This document shows positions 37,293 through 47,413 of a DNA stretch of 64,000 nucleotides, piece after piece. Source of the stretch: CTSoil-075 sp964292325. Its GTDB lineage: Bacteria; Bacillota; Negativicutes; DSM-13327. A program made the position numbers and the translations under genes. Each line of letters starts with the position of its first letter. Position 1 is the stretch's first letter. The stretch spans positions 3,052-67,051 of the forward strand of contig CAXYVG010000004.1 of assembly GCA_964292325.1 (NCBI GenBank). Direction: 5' to 3'. Under the pieces are notes generated by a model that saw only the letters and a list, made by a program, of their open reading frames with translations, did not search any database and had not been told where the DNA came from.

Positions 37293-38324
37293 TTATCTAC
37301 ACATACCAATAATAATTTCTTCTAGGACCATAGGATGCGCTTTTCCTGACTTTAAATGATAATCGGCAGTTGCGAGCGCCATGGTTGCTTGCCCTAGTAC
37401 TTCTACCGTAAAATTTTTGCTTTGTTTGAGCATCTTTTCACCAATAAAAGGCATCAGACCTAGTTTTTCTGCTATATCACGACTACCATACCCTCGATTT
37501 GCCATCTCTTTCGCCTGCCATAATATACGCACTTGGCGAGCTAGTAACGTAATTAATTTCAACGGATGCTCACCGGCTTGCAATTGATCGCCAATCAGTT
37601 GTAGCGCCTTACTTACTTGCTTTTGGCTCACCGCATCAATCATCGCAAATACTGATATTTCTGGAATACTAGACATACTTTCTACTAAATCTTGCTGAGA
37701 AACCACGGGTTTGCCCATCGTAAAAAGTGCTATTTTTTCCAGTTCATTATCCAAAAAACCCAATGATATTTTCGACATCATACTTACAATTCCCAAGAAA
37801 TATTCCATCGCATCACTTGCCATCTTGATATGTAGTTCCGCGAGTTTTCCAACCATCCAGCCACGCACATCTTTGACTTTCAGCTGCGCCGCTTCTACCG
37901 TCGCTCCATGCTTATCTACTAATTTAAATATTTTTCGTCGTTTATCAACTTTACCAGTCGTTGAAAAGACAATATGAGTATACTCTGGAATTGTCGAAAC
38001 CATCTCTTGTAATCGTTCCTCTGTTTTATCGGCTGCATCCTGATCATTCCCTGTTTTGCGTTGGCTAAACAGCGTAGTTCCCCTGACTAAAATGACATTT
38101 TTGCCGCCCATAAAAGGCACCGTTTCTACTAAAGCCCTTAGTTCATTCACACTCGGGTCACGTTCTAACGTCACAAGATTCATATCCATTTCGTCAGGTG
38201 CTAACACGCCCTTAACGACTGCTTGTTCAATTTGTCTAATAAAATAGGTTTCCTCACCATATAATAAATAAATAGGAGCAATCTGTTTTTTTTTAATTTG
38301 TCCTAATGCCTCTACATAATTCAT
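37293..38324 (-). CDS. holA: DNA polymerase III delta subunit
   Basis: A 343-residue clamp-loader delta subunit that opens the beta clamp. It shows PIYLLYGEETYFIRQIEQAV at the start, then LVRGTTLF, and the C-terminal three-helix collar. It follows comEC, as in Bacillus (comEC-yqeN). Confidence 0.93.
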   Translation of the reverse strand: MNYVEALGQIKKKQIAPIYLLYGEETYFIRQIEQAVVKGVLAPDEMDMNLVTLERDPSVNELRALVETVPFMGGKNVILVRGTTLFSQRKTGNDQDAADKTEERLQEMVSTIPEYTHIVFSTTGKVDKRRKIFKLVDKHGATVEAAQLKVKDVRGWMVGKLAELHIKMASDAMEYFLGIVSMMSKISLGFLDNELEKIALFTMGKPVVSQQDLVESMSSIPEISVFAMIDAVSQKQVSKALQLIGDQLQAGEHPLKLITLLARQVRILWQAKEMANRGYGSRDIAEKLGLMPFIGEKMLKQSKNFTVEVLGQATMALATADYHLKSGKAHPMVLEEIIIGMCR

Positions 38325-38348
38325 ACGATCCTGCTCCCATCAATTCAT

Positions 38349-40724
38349 CTACTTGATAAACGTCTCAACCGCTATTTTTTTACCATCTGTTTGGAAAACA
38401 ATAGCGCCATGTTCATCTGTACGATATATTTTACTAGTTTTATTCATTAAACGACTAACAGCATCAACATGGGGATGACCAAACCGATTATTTTTCCCGA
38501 CGGAGATCACAGCATACTCTGGCGCTACCGCTTGCAAAAAATCCACTGTAGAGGAAGTCCTTGCTCCATGATGCCCGACTTTCAGCACCGTACTGGCAAT
38601 ATTGTTACCACTCGCAACAATGGCCTCTTCTCCTGTTTTTTCTAAATCACCCGTAAATAAAAAACTATGCTGACCATAGCATACTTGCACCACACTCGAT
38701 ACTTCATTCTTTTGCCGTATATTGACTCCATTGACAGCATGTACAACCTTGATGATAACGCCATCCATTTCGATTCTTTGTCCTTCATACACAGGGATAA
38801 ATACACTCCCATGTGGCGAGTGAACTAATTTCCGCACAGCCTGCGTATAATTCTCGCGAGCTAGCATACTATTTTTCACTGGTAGTTCTCTCGCAATAGC
38901 CGCTGCCCCGCCCGCATGATCTTGGTGCCCATGAGTTAAAAATAAATAGTCAATCGCCAGCACTCCATAATGCCGCAAATAAGGCACAACGACGCGATCG
39001 CCAATATCAAAATCCGTTGTATCCCCCATCACCCCGCCTGTATCAATCAAAATCGCTCGTCCATGCGGAGTAATCACCAAAGCAGCATCTCCTTGCCCGA
39101 CATCAATGAAATGTACATACATTGGCCGTGGATATACATTATATAGAATGATACAAATGATTAGTACTAATAAACAAGCTTGGCTTTGGTAACGATATCT
39201 TTTCACTACTTCTCTTAATGATAACATATTTTTCGGTTTATACCCATAGATCCACGCTAACAAAACATAATATATTGTCCCCATTCCTATGCCAACTGAC
39301 GGTATATAGACTTTAGCAGCAGGCATCGCAGCTAACCACGCCGTACATTGAATGATCACACTGATTAACAAGCTACATAGAACGAAAATAAGATTCCCAA
39401 CTACTGCAAATACCATGCTACACATAGCGCCGCATAAACCTACAATAACAAGACCTTCAATCAATGGAACAATAATGACATTCGCCACTAATGAACTTAG
39501 AGAAAAGCTATTAAAATACCACGCAATGAATGGGAGTACTCCGAGTTGAGCCGAAATCGTAACGGCTGATAACTTAGCAAACCAAGAGGGCATGAAGCTC
39601 AGCATAGCTGCTGTCTTAGTATTCAGAAAAACTAAACCCGCAGTAGAAGCAAACGATAATTGAAAGCTCAAATCATAAAAAATCCCTGGCTGATGAATAA
39701 GCATCCCCAATGCGGATAATAAAAGCGCATTGGCAGCATCCTTTTCGCGTTCAAAACAAACCGCGACTAAAGCAATAAGCCCCATAATGAGCGAGCGCAT
39801 GACGGGCGGCGTCAATCCACAAAAAATCGCATAAAAGGTCACGACCATCGCCGCTACGAAAGGCACCACAATCGCATGTAAAGTAAATCGCCTAGCCACA
39901 ATTGTACCAAGAGTTGTAATAAACCCTACCACCAACGCAATATGAGACCCTGATACCGATAAAATATGCACGATACCCGTTGTCGCAAAATCAGCGACAA
40001 TTTCTCGTGGAATTCCCCCGTACCCACCAAACAACATCCCTGCTAAAATACCGGCATGACTCTCAGGCATTACGTTTTTCATATGCTCAATTATTTTTTC
40101 ACGTTCTAGTGCTAAAACATGCTTCCATGACATGTTCTTATTTTCTACAATCCTATGCATATCTTGGCTTTGAACCGACATACGCGCCCTGATATCTTGC
40201 CTACGAGCTGCCGCTACACTATCATACTGCGCTGGATTATTATAACCATGCAGCAATACAACCTGACCAGTTACTCTCACTTCATCATCTTGCCGAGCCG
40301 TCGGCACAGTACTAGGTTGCTGCATGGAAACAATTAATGCCCCAGTCATTGGTATCATAGATTTGTCTGCTTCTCGTCCCTTTTTAATGGAAATAACATA
40401 ACGAACTTTGCTTTTCCCCTCTTCAAGCGTAGTCACTTTGGGCATTTCAATAACAGTACCTTCCACCATCATCGTTCGCCCAGCATAACGGCTAATATCC
40501 ATCGGAGCAAGGGCATCATCATGAATGCAACGTATCATACCAATTAGAAAGAATAATATCCCCACAGACCAAATCACGGCTTTATTCCGATATATCTGCC
40601 AAACAATCATGATCATGAAAATAATACTGCTACTATATAGCACTGGTAATAGCCAATTACAATAACCAGCGCACCAAATACCAAAAGCAAAGGCTACTGT
40701 AATGAGTGCAATCATATCTATCAT
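38349..40724 (-). CDS. comEC: DNA internalisation protein ComEC/Rec2
   Basis: A 791-residue competence channel. N-terminal TM helices and an OB-like domain (DUF4131) come first, then the ComEC polytopic core (about 230-510; HILSVSGSHIALVVG), then a metallo-beta-lactamase domain (about 545-780) with HGHQDHAGG and GHHGARTSS, which is thought to degrade one strand of incoming DNA. It follows comEA. With comEA it implies potential for natural transformation. Confidence 0.95.
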   Translation of the reverse strand: MIDMIALITVAFAFGIWCAGYCNWLLPVLYSSSIIFMIMIVWQIYRNKAVIWSVGILFFLIGMIRCIHDDALAPMDISRYAGRTMMVEGTVIEMPKVTTLEEGKSKVRYVISIKKGREADKSMIPMTGALIVSMQQPSTVPTARQDDEVRVTGQVVLLHGYNNPAQYDSVAAARRQDIRARMSVQSQDMHRIVENKNMSWKHVLALEREKIIEHMKNVMPESHAGILAGMLFGGYGGIPREIVADFATTGIVHILSVSGSHIALVVGFITTLGTIVARRFTLHAIVVPFVAAMVVTFYAIFCGLTPPVMRSLIMGLIALVAVCFEREKDAANALLLSALGMLIHQPGIFYDLSFQLSFASTAGLVFLNTKTAAMLSFMPSWFAKLSAVTISAQLGVLPFIAWYFNSFSLSSLVANVIIVPLIEGLVIVGLCGAMCSMVFAVVGNLIFVLCSLLISVIIQCTAWLAAMPAAKVYIPSVGIGMGTIYYVLLAWIYGYKPKNMLSLREVVKRYRYQSQACLLVLIICIILYNVYPRPMYVHFIDVGQGDAALVITPHGRAILIDTGGVMGDTTDFDIGDRVVVPYLRHYGVLAIDYLFLTHGHQDHAGGAAAIARELPVKNSMLARENYTQAVRKLVHSPHGSVFIPVYEGQRIEMDGVIIKVVHAVNGVNIRQKNEVSSVVQVCYGQHSFLFTGDLEKTGEEAIVASGNNIASTVLKVGHHGARTSSTVDFLQAVAPEYAVISVGKNNRFGHPHVDAVSRLMNKTSKIYRTDEHGAIVFQTDGKKIAVETFIK

Positions 40725-40735
40725 TGATCACTCCT

Positions 40736-41332
40736 CTATATCGTGACTTTATCTTTTACTTTCTCAAATTTGCTAGGACCAAATCCCGAAACCTTTTTTA
40801 ATTCTTCAATATCATTAAAACCACCATTCGTTTGGCGATATTCCATAATACGCTCAGCTAGAGCCGGCCCTACACCTGGCAAGGTATCGAGTTGACTTTT
40901 ATCCGCAGTATTAATGTTAATCTTACTACCCGACTTTATTTTACTAACACTACTTTTTATATCTCCTACGCCTTGTTCTTGGGGGCTACTTCTAGTTTCC
41001 ACATGAATATGCATACCATCTTTCAATTTCTGCGCCATATTGATTTTTGCAACATCAGCATCTGGGGTAAGGCCACCAGCCATAACAACTGCATCAAATA
41101 CACGAGCGGTAGATGGTAATTCAAAAACCCCAGGCTTATAGACTGCTCCACTGATATACACGATCATTTCATTTGATTTTTCTTCTATATTACTTGCTCC
41201 TTTTGCGCTCGCCTCACCAGATGATGCATTTTCAACCACTGAAGTTTTCTGCCAGAAACTATAAAAACTACCGGCAACAATCAAAAATGCTAATACCAAG
41301 ATAAAAATGATTCGTTTCCGATTTTCCAGCAC
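40736..41332 (-). CDS. comEA: Competence protein ComEA
   Basis: A 198-residue membrane-anchored DNA receptor. One TM helix (8-25), an SLBB domain (about 55-110, VYISGAVYKPGVFELP), a Ser/Lys-rich linker, and a helix-hairpin-helix pair (INTADKSQLDTLPGVGPALA; LKKVSGFGPSKFEKV). It hands DNA to ComEC, encoded 11 bp downstream. Confidence 0.95.
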   Translation of the reverse strand: MLENRKRIIFILVLAFLIVAGSFYSFWQKTSVVENASSGEASAKGASNIEEKSNEMIVYISGAVYKPGVFELPSTARVFDAVVMAGGLTPDADVAKINMAQKLKDGMHIHVETRSSPQEQGVGDIKSSVSKIKSGSKININTADKSQLDTLPGVGPALAERIMEYRQTNGGFNDIEELKKVSGFGPSKFEKVKDKVTI

Positions 41333-41396
41333 GTCGTCCCCCTTATTTCAACTTCTGTACTACTCTTTTCTAATTATAGTATTCCTTTTTTTACAA

Positions 41397-41435
41397 ATAA
41401 AAAAACCAATCTTTTGTAAGATTGGTTTTTTCTTC
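41397..41435. terminator. Bidirectional terminator upstream of comEA
   Basis: AAAAAACCAATCTT-TTGT-AAGATTGGTTTTTT: a 14-bp stem with A- and T-runs on both strands. Confidence 0.8.
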
Positions 41436-41631
41436 TTATAAATTGTCGTTATTTTTTATTACCAATGAGCAATAGAGATAATAAGATGAGCTTTCTTTAT
41501 ATATTTTTTAGATTGTAATATTTCCCTATTATACTAATTAACGTTAACAGTCGGCGTTCTGTTTTGATATAAATTATTTAAAAGCGACAAATCCGTGCCG
41601 TCCCCGTAACAAATTCAGACTGAATTCATTA

Positions 41632-41808
41632 TTATTTCAATTCTAATAACACGACCTCGGACTTTATCGGTAGAGATATTTTGATTATCGTTAATATTTC
41701 TTGTTTTTGTACTTCTGGATAATAGCTGGGGAATGCGTCAACTGGTACAATGGGATAAGAAATACGTTCATCTATCTTGTATTTTATCAGCATAATTTTA
41801 AATATCAT
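41632..41808 (-). CDS. Possible small protein or gene remnant
   Basis: A 58-residue open frame with protein-like composition (ERISYPIVPVDAFPSYYPEV, ending SEVVLLELK). No ribosome binding site precedes its ATG, and no family is recognised. It may be the C-terminal remnant of a decayed gene. Confidence 0.25.
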   Translation of the reverse strand: MIFKIMLIKYKIDERISYPIVPVDAFPSYYPEVQKQEILTIIKISLPIKSEVVLLELK

Positions 41809-41942
41809 GTTAATAATATAATCTAAATACTATTCTCCTCTAGAAACAGCTTGACTATAATGGTAAAATAGTAATAGCTGGTACCATACACTTTCAGATA
41901 TGATCTAGGTGTTACAAAATTTTATATAATAAAGAGGTATTT

Positions 41943-43301
41943 ATGAGTATTAAATCTTTAACTCCACTTGACGGACGCTACGAATCTGTTACAAAACCAT
42001 TAGGTGATTTTTTTTCTGAATGGGCATTGATGAAATATCGTACCCACGTAGAAGTCGAATGGCTAATCACTATGGCAATGAACTCATCCTTTAATGAAGT
42101 AAGAACCTTTACAGCAGATGAAGTACAATTACTACGAAACATTGTGATTAATTTTGATGATGAAGCAGCGCAAAAAATCAAAAATATTGAAAAAATTACA
42201 AACCATGATGTCAAAGCTGTTGAGTATTTCTTGCGAGATACACTCAGTGCAACGTCTCTTGCTGATGTGATTGAATTTCTTCACTTCTCTTGCACTTCTG
42301 AGGATATCAATAATTTATCCTATGCCTTAATGCTAAAACATGGCATACATACAGTATGGTTACCTGCAGCAGAAAAATTAACGAATGATGTGGCAGCTAA
42401 AGCCGAAGAGCTAAAAGACGTGGCTATGCTTGCGCACACTCATGGACAATCCGCTTCTCCTACTACCATGGGAAAAGAACTTGCTGTATTTGTATATCGT
42501 TGGAACCGACAATTAAAGCAAATCCGCTCTCTTGAATATCTAGGAAAATTCAATGGCGCAGTTGGAAACTATAACGCTCACTATATTGCCTATCCCAAAG
42601 TAGATTGGCAAAACGTTTCTAAAACTTTTGTTGAAGGACTAGGTCTAGTTCATAATCCATTAACTACCCAAATCGAATCTCATGACTATGTAGCAGAAGC
42701 TTTCCATGCGATCAATCGTTTTAACAACATTGTATTAGACTTTGATCGTGATATGTGGCTATATATCTCGCTAGGTTATTTCAAACAAAAAACCATCAGT
42801 GGCGAAGTTGGCTCCTCCACGATGCCACATAAAGTCAATCCAATTGATTTTGAAAACTCCGAAGCCAATATGGGCCTTAGCAATGCATTACTTGATCATT
42901 TAGCCAATAAACTTCCAATATCGCGTTTACAAAGAGATCTTAGCGATTCCTCCGCACAACGCAATATCGGATCGGCGATTGGTTATTCTCATATCGCACT
43001 TTCTTATGCTACAAAAGGCTTTGCTAAAACATTGATCAACAACCACGCAGTGGAAAGTCACTTAACTGGCGCTTGGGAAGTGTTATCAGAAGCCGTACAA
43101 ACTGTAATGCGTAAAAATGGGCATACCAATGCGTATGATAAATTAAAAGAAATTACTCGCGGCAAAGCCATCACCGAAGTTGAAATTAGACAATTCATTA
43201 CAACAATTGAATTGCCTGCAGCAGATAAAGCTCGCTTATTAGAATTAACACCTGAAAAATATATTGGTCTTGCTGTAGATTTATTGAAACATATAAAATA
43301 A
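41943..43301 (+). CDS. purB: Adenylosuccinate lyase
   Basis: A 452-residue enzyme for two steps of purine synthesis (SAICAR and adenylosuccinate cleavage). The fumarase/aspartase signature is GEVGSSTMPHKVNPIDFENS (about 288-307), with catalytic His in THGQSASP. The start (SLTPLDGRYESVTKPLGDFFSEWALMKYR) and length match the longer E. coli-type PurB instead of the 430-residue Bacillus type. It stands alone, away from other pur genes. Confidence 0.95.
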   Translation: MSIKSLTPLDGRYESVTKPLGDFFSEWALMKYRTHVEVEWLITMAMNSSFNEVRTFTADEVQLLRNIVINFDDEAAQKIKNIEKITNHDVKAVEYFLRDTLSATSLADVIEFLHFSCTSEDINNLSYALMLKHGIHTVWLPAAEKLTNDVAAKAEELKDVAMLAHTHGQSASPTTMGKELAVFVYRWNRQLKQIRSLEYLGKFNGAVGNYNAHYIAYPKVDWQNVSKTFVEGLGLVHNPLTTQIESHDYVAEAFHAINRFNNIVLDFDRDMWLYISLGYFKQKTISGEVGSSTMPHKVNPIDFENSEANMGLSNALLDHLANKLPISRLQRDLSDSSAQRNIGSAIGYSHIALSYATKGFAKTLINNHAVESHLTGAWEVLSEAVQTVMRKNGHTNAYDKLKEITRGKAITEVEIRQFITTIELPAADKARLLELTPEKYIGLAVDLLKHIK

Positions 43302-43323
43302 CGTAGTATAAATACGACAGACC

Positions 43324-43364
43324 ATTATTGAAACGAGGCTACCATATAGTCTCGTTTCAATAAT
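43324..43364 (+). terminator. Hairpin after purB
   Basis: ATTATTGAAACGAG / CTCGTTTCAATAAT, a 14-bp perfect stem 22 bp past the stop. Confidence 0.7.
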
Positions 43365-43381
43365 CTATTCTGCACAAAGTT

Positions 43382-43420
43382 AAAAGTACATGCCACCTGT
43401 AATGGGCGGCATGTACTTTT
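43382..43420. terminator. Bidirectional terminator, purB and leuS
   Basis: AAAAGTACATGCC / GGCATGTACTTTT, 13-bp stem with A/T-runs on both sides, about 37 bp past the conserved leuS end. Confidence 0.8.
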
Positions 43421-43456
43421 ATTATTTCCTACTATTTTTTTAACTGTTATCGTCAA

Positions 43457-45937
43457 TTATCGCACTACAATATTCACTAACTTTTGTGGTACACAAATGA
43501 CTTTGTCCACTTGTTTGCCTTCAATCAATGCTTGTACTTTGTCTTGCACAAGAGCCTATTCTTCTAAATCTTTCGCAGTCAAGCCCACAGCTACTACAAT
43601 TTTCTCACGGACTTTGCCATTAATCTGTAAAACAATTTCTACTTCTTCTAATTTGATTGCCAAAGGATCAAACACTGGCCAAGCTTGTTTATGTACGCTG
43701 CCTTCTTTCATTGTATGGCTCCATAATTCTTCACTAATATGAGGAGCAAAAGGTGCCAATAAGCGCAATAACTTGGACACGACTTCCCGCATCAAACCTT
43801 GATGCAGCGATGTGCTCGAATCTTTTAAAGCATACATTGCATTTACTAATTCCATAATCGAACTGATGGCCGTATTAAAATTATGACGTTCGCCAATATC
43901 TTCGCTTACTTTTTTAATGCTCGCATGCAAGGCACGTCTTAGGTCACGTTCTACCTTCGAAAGGTCATTGACATCATACGAAGCGTCTTCTGTAGCCATT
44001 GAAGATGCATAAAGATCAACAATACGCCATAAACGTCCTAAAAAGCGATACGCACCTTCTACGCCTTGATCATTCCACTCCAAATCACGTTCTGGTGGTG
44101 CAGCAAACAACATAAATAATCTTGCCGTATCTGCGCCATATTTGCTAATAATTTCTTCTGGTGATACTACGTTGCCCTTCGATTTTGACATTTTCGAGCC
44201 ATCTTTAATAACCATACCTTGCGTCAATAAATTTTTGAAAGGCTCATTCACATCGACTAGACCTGCATCTTTCAATACCTTCATGAAAAATCTTGAATAT
44301 AACAGATGCAAAATAGCATGTTCAATTCCGCCAATATATTGATCGACTGGTGCCCAATAATTTGCTTTTTCGGTATCAAAAGGAGCCTGATCATTTTTCG
44401 GATCGGTATAACGCATGTAATACCAAGAGGAACAAATAAACGTATCCATCGTATCCGTTTCGCGTTTTGCTGCCCCGCCACATTTTGGACATGTACAATT
44501 GACAAATTCTTCAACTTTTGCCAATGGGGAAACCGATCCTGCTGTAAAATCAACATTTTCCGGTAATAAAACAGGTAATTGCTCTTTAGGAACAGGAAGA
44601 TTTCCACACTGCGGACAATTAATCATCGGAATCGGTGCACCCCAATACCGTTGACGAGAAACCAGCCAGTCACGAAGTCGGTAATTAATGCGACGTTTGC
44701 CTATTGCTTGCTCTTCAAGCCACTTGGCAATTGCTACTTTTCCTTCTTCATTGTCCATACCAGTAAATTGACCAGAATCAACCATGATACCAGAGCCATC
44801 ATAAGCCGCTTTCATGCTCTCAATTGTCAACTCTTCGCCTGCAGGTCTAACGACTAATTTCTTAGGCAATTTATATTTATCAGCAAACAGCCAGTCTCTT
44901 TCATCATGTGCAGGAACCCCCATGACGGCGCCTGTTCCATATTCAACTAGCACATAATTGGCTACCCAAATCGGCACTTGTTCACCAGTAAACGGATGCA
45001 CAGCATAAGAACCAGTAAAGATCCCTTCTTTTTCAAATTCACTCGACGTACGATTGAGTTCGCTCATATTACGGACTTTTTCAACAAATTCACGTACCGC
45101 AGCAGCATTTTCTTTCCCTGCGATTAGTTTTTCTACTAACGGATGCTCAGCAGCTAGCACCACATAGCTTACACCAAATACCGTATCATGCCGAGTTGTA
45201 TATACCGCAATCTTTTCCTTTATCTCTGGTACGGCAAAACTAAACTCAGCCCCTTCACTGCGACCAATCCAATTTTCTTGCATCGTTTTAACACGTTCTG
45301 GCCAACCTTCTAATTCACTAAGATCACTTAGCAAGCGATCTGCATATTCTGTAATCTTAAAAAACCACTGTTCTAGTTCTTTTTTCACAACAACGGAGTC
45401 GCAGCGCCAGCAACAACCATCAATAACCTGTTCATTTGCCAGCACAGTATTACAATCATTACACCAGTTCACTGCTGCCTTTTTCTTATAGGCAAGTCCA
45501 CGTTCAACGAATAATAGGAAAAGCCATTGTGTCCAGCGATAATAATCAGAATGACAGGTAGCGACTTCACGATCCCAATCATACGAAAGACCCAACTCTT
45601 GCTGTTGGCGACGCATATTGGCAATATTCTCCCATGTCCACTTTGCAGGATGCACACCATGTTTGATGGCTGCATTCTCAGCAGGCATACCAAATGAATC
45701 CCATCCCATAGGATGAAGAACATTATAGCCCTGCATCGTTTTAAATCTAGCAATTACATCACCAATCGAGTAATTGCGAACATGTCCCATATGTAAATTA
45801 CCAGAAGGATAAGGGAACATTTCAAGCACATAATACTCTGGTTTTTGAGGATCTACCTCAGTTTTAAAAGCACTATTTTCCGCCCAGAATTTTTGCCATT
45901 TCTTTTCAATTTCTTGTGCAATATATTTTTCATTCAT
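43457..45937 (-). CDS. leuS: Leucyl-tRNA synthetase, interrupted by an in-frame UAG near the end
   Basis: A class I synthetase that charges tRNA-Leu and edits mischarged products. HIGH motif HMGH in PYPSGNLHMGHVRNYS, and KMSKS in DGSKMSKSKGNVV; the CP1 editing domain, zinc-type CPQC and CPKC are visible. The frame meets TAG at 43556-43558 after 793 codons, then continues with 32 family-like residues (VQDKVQALIEGKQVDKVICV, ending KLVNIVVR) to TAA at 43457-43459. Without the TAG the protein would be 826 residues, close to normal. If the UAG terminates, the tRNA-contacting C-terminal domain is shortened by 33 residues. A T-box lies upstream. Confidence 0.9.
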
Positions 45938-45959
45938 AACAAAGCCCTCCTATTTATCA

Positions 45960-46200
45960 AAAAATATTAAAAAACGTCCCTGGCTAATTAGCCAGGGACG
46001 AGTTATACCCGCGATACCACCCTGATTGATGGCAACTACCATCCTCTCAATGATTTTTAACGCCAATCACGCGGCAGCTATTCTCTCTGATATAGCTACT
46101 CCTCCACAGCAAGTTCAACTTTGTCTAGGTTTGGCTTGCATCACCCGCCAACTTTCTGCACCACAACGATAAATCTACTACTCTGTATCTTAGGATTTCA
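45960..46200 (-). promoter_or_regulatory. T-box leader of leuS
   Basis: The T-box AGGGTGGTATCGCGGG is on the minus strand at about 46008-46023, followed by the terminator stem CGTCCCTGGCTAATTAGCCAGGGACG and a T-run (45965-45992). Stem I elements (AGAAAGTTGGCGGGTGATG) lie near 46140. Uncharged tRNA-Leu would be the expected ligand from the downstream gene; I could not fix the specifier triplet. Confidence 0.88.
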
Positions 46201-46206
46201 CATCAT

Positions 46207-46235
46207 ATTATATCCCACCTAATATAGGAAGTCAA
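46207..46235 (-). promoter_or_regulatory. SigA promoter of the leuS T-box transcript
   Basis: TTGACT (46230-46235), 17 bp, TATAAT (46207-46212). Confidence 0.85.
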
Positions 46236-46349
46236 CTTACCGGATTGCCTATTGCACTCCCCTTGTCCTAAAGACCAAGCCTGAATCTACCTCCTGAATT
46301 GGGTTCTATCTTAAAAAATATAGCATACAATGTTGCTAGGAGGTGTCAC

Positions 46350-46742
46350 ATGTATAAGTTGATTATTGGCAATATCAGAATTACAGTCTCAGATGATACG
46401 ATTGGTCGTGATCAAGCAGCGGCTGCTGCCAGGCAGGCTATTTCAATAGCGCAGAGCCAAGGAAAATCTCTATCTCATATTGCCGTCAGTATTGGCGAAG
46501 AAGGTCTTGAGGTCAAGCAAACAGAAAAAGCAGGTCACAGAGCATCCCGAAAAACCATCAAGCACAGTATGCTAGATGGTATGCATTACGCCATACAAGA
46601 AAAGCTCTACCCGTCAGGTAATTTTAGCAACAAAGATGTTTGGTTCGACAGCGATACAGGCCAGGAATGGCATGGCAGCGAGGTCGATACCACTCGGGAT
46701 GAGTTGGTTGAAAAATTTGAGGAATGGATGAAAACGCTATGA
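46350..46742 (+). CDS. Small unrecognised protein; anchor of a 3'-end repeat array
   Basis: A 130-residue soluble protein that I do not recognise. N-terminal half: MYKLIIGNIRITVSDDTIG, an Ala-rich helix (RDQAAAAARQAISIAQSQGK) and IAVSIGEEGLEVKQ. The C-terminal part ends QEWHGSEVDTTRDELVEKF followed by EEWMKTL. The ATG at 46350 has AGGAGGTG; an in-frame start 17 codons earlier has no site. It has its own terminator. From about 46662 to the terminator its sequence is repeated, in diverged form, at 49.3, 50.7, 56.1 and 60.1 kb. Thus it looks like the intact integration target or anchor gene of the region. Confidence 0.75.
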   Translation: MYKLIIGNIRITVSDDTIGRDQAAAAARQAISIAQSQGKSLSHIAVSIGEEGLEVKQTEKAGHRASRKTIKHSMLDGMHYAIQEKLYPSGNFSNKDVWFDSDTGQEWHGSEVDTTRDELVEKFEEWMKTL

Positions 46743-46744
46743 GT

Positions 46745-46785
46745 AATAGCCGGTCTCAAATGGATGAGGCCGGCTTTTCTTTTAA
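46745..46785 (+). terminator. Terminator of the anchor gene
   Basis: GCCGGTCTCA / TGAGGCCGGC stem then TTTTCTTTT. Variants of this hairpin accompany the repeat copies at 49.4, 50.75 and 60.16 kb (the arms differ between copies but still pair). Confidence 0.85.
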
Positions 46786-46969
46786 TAATATCCATGTTCT
46801 TTAAATTATAGCTTTCAAAATTAAATCAGATAGGGAATGGAATTGTTATGAATAATATTGGGATAAAGCTACTCATCCATTATTGAAAGTTCAGTTAAGA
46901 TTCCATAATTTCTGTGATTTTAGTGATTACCATGAATTCTTACTAACGCCTTGTAGTGTATAATCAAAT

Positions 46970-47257
46970 TTAAAGTATTTCTAATACATTTATACATTCT
47001 TTATTCAAAACCAAAATAGAATTAATATTCCAATCTTCAAACATCTCAGATATATATATAGTATCTTTTGTTATTTTTTCATCCCATTCATATTTTTGAT
47101 TTCTTATTCTATCATCAAACTCTCTTAATATCCAATCAACTTGTTCAACAAACTCCTGAGTTACAAACATAGCATCGTAGTGAAGTCCCAATTTTTCAAA
47201 GTCAATATAAAAATGTTTTTCAAAACTCTTTGGAACTTGAAAATTATTATGTGATCC
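46970..47257 (-). pseudogene. 5'-truncated gene at a repeat boundary
   Basis: An open frame of about 95 codons ends TKDTIYISEMFEDW...INVLEIL. Coding-like sequence continues upstream of its first ATG (RGSHNNFQVPKSFEKHFYID) until a stop codon just before the conserved block at 47.24 kb, and there is no start codon or ribosome site. A 32-bp piece covering RGSHNNFQ recurs at 50514-50545. I infer that it lost its 5' end by recombination. No family recognised. Confidence 0.55.
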
Positions 47258-47345
47258 TCTTAAAGAGTCTTAAAGAAAACTTAGCAAATCGATCGAATGC
47301 AAAACGAACCGCAGGCGATTAAAACCTGCGGTTCGTTTTGCTGAA
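47238..47345. repeat. Repeat block 1: hairpin without the gene 3' end
   Basis: TTGAAAATTATTATGTGATC...CTTAGCAAATCGAT precedes a perfect 16-bp stem (CAAAACGAACCGCAGG / CCTGCGGTTCGTTTTG, 47300-47340). The same left part is found at 50514-50590. The 3'-end copy of the anchor gene is missing here. Confidence 0.8.
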
Positions 47346-47413
47346 CTTATAATAACCTATATCGTATTCAAAGTGCTACAAAATTAGGGATGCACTTGCA
47401 TCTCCGTTTATCT

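Larger units (their letters stand above)
41333..41942. other. comEA-purB intergenic region
   Basis: A 610-bp AT-rich gap with a terminator-like hairpin at 41397-41435 and one possible short gene (41632-41808, -). The purB ribosome site AAAGAGG is at the right end, and AT-rich -10-like sequences such as TATAAT occur close to it, but I cannot define a promoter. Confidence 0.5.

Noticed and set aside
46286..46349. Earlier start of the anchor gene at 46299
   Set aside because: No Shine-Dalgarno sequence precedes it, whereas AGGAGGTG is ideally placed for 46350.
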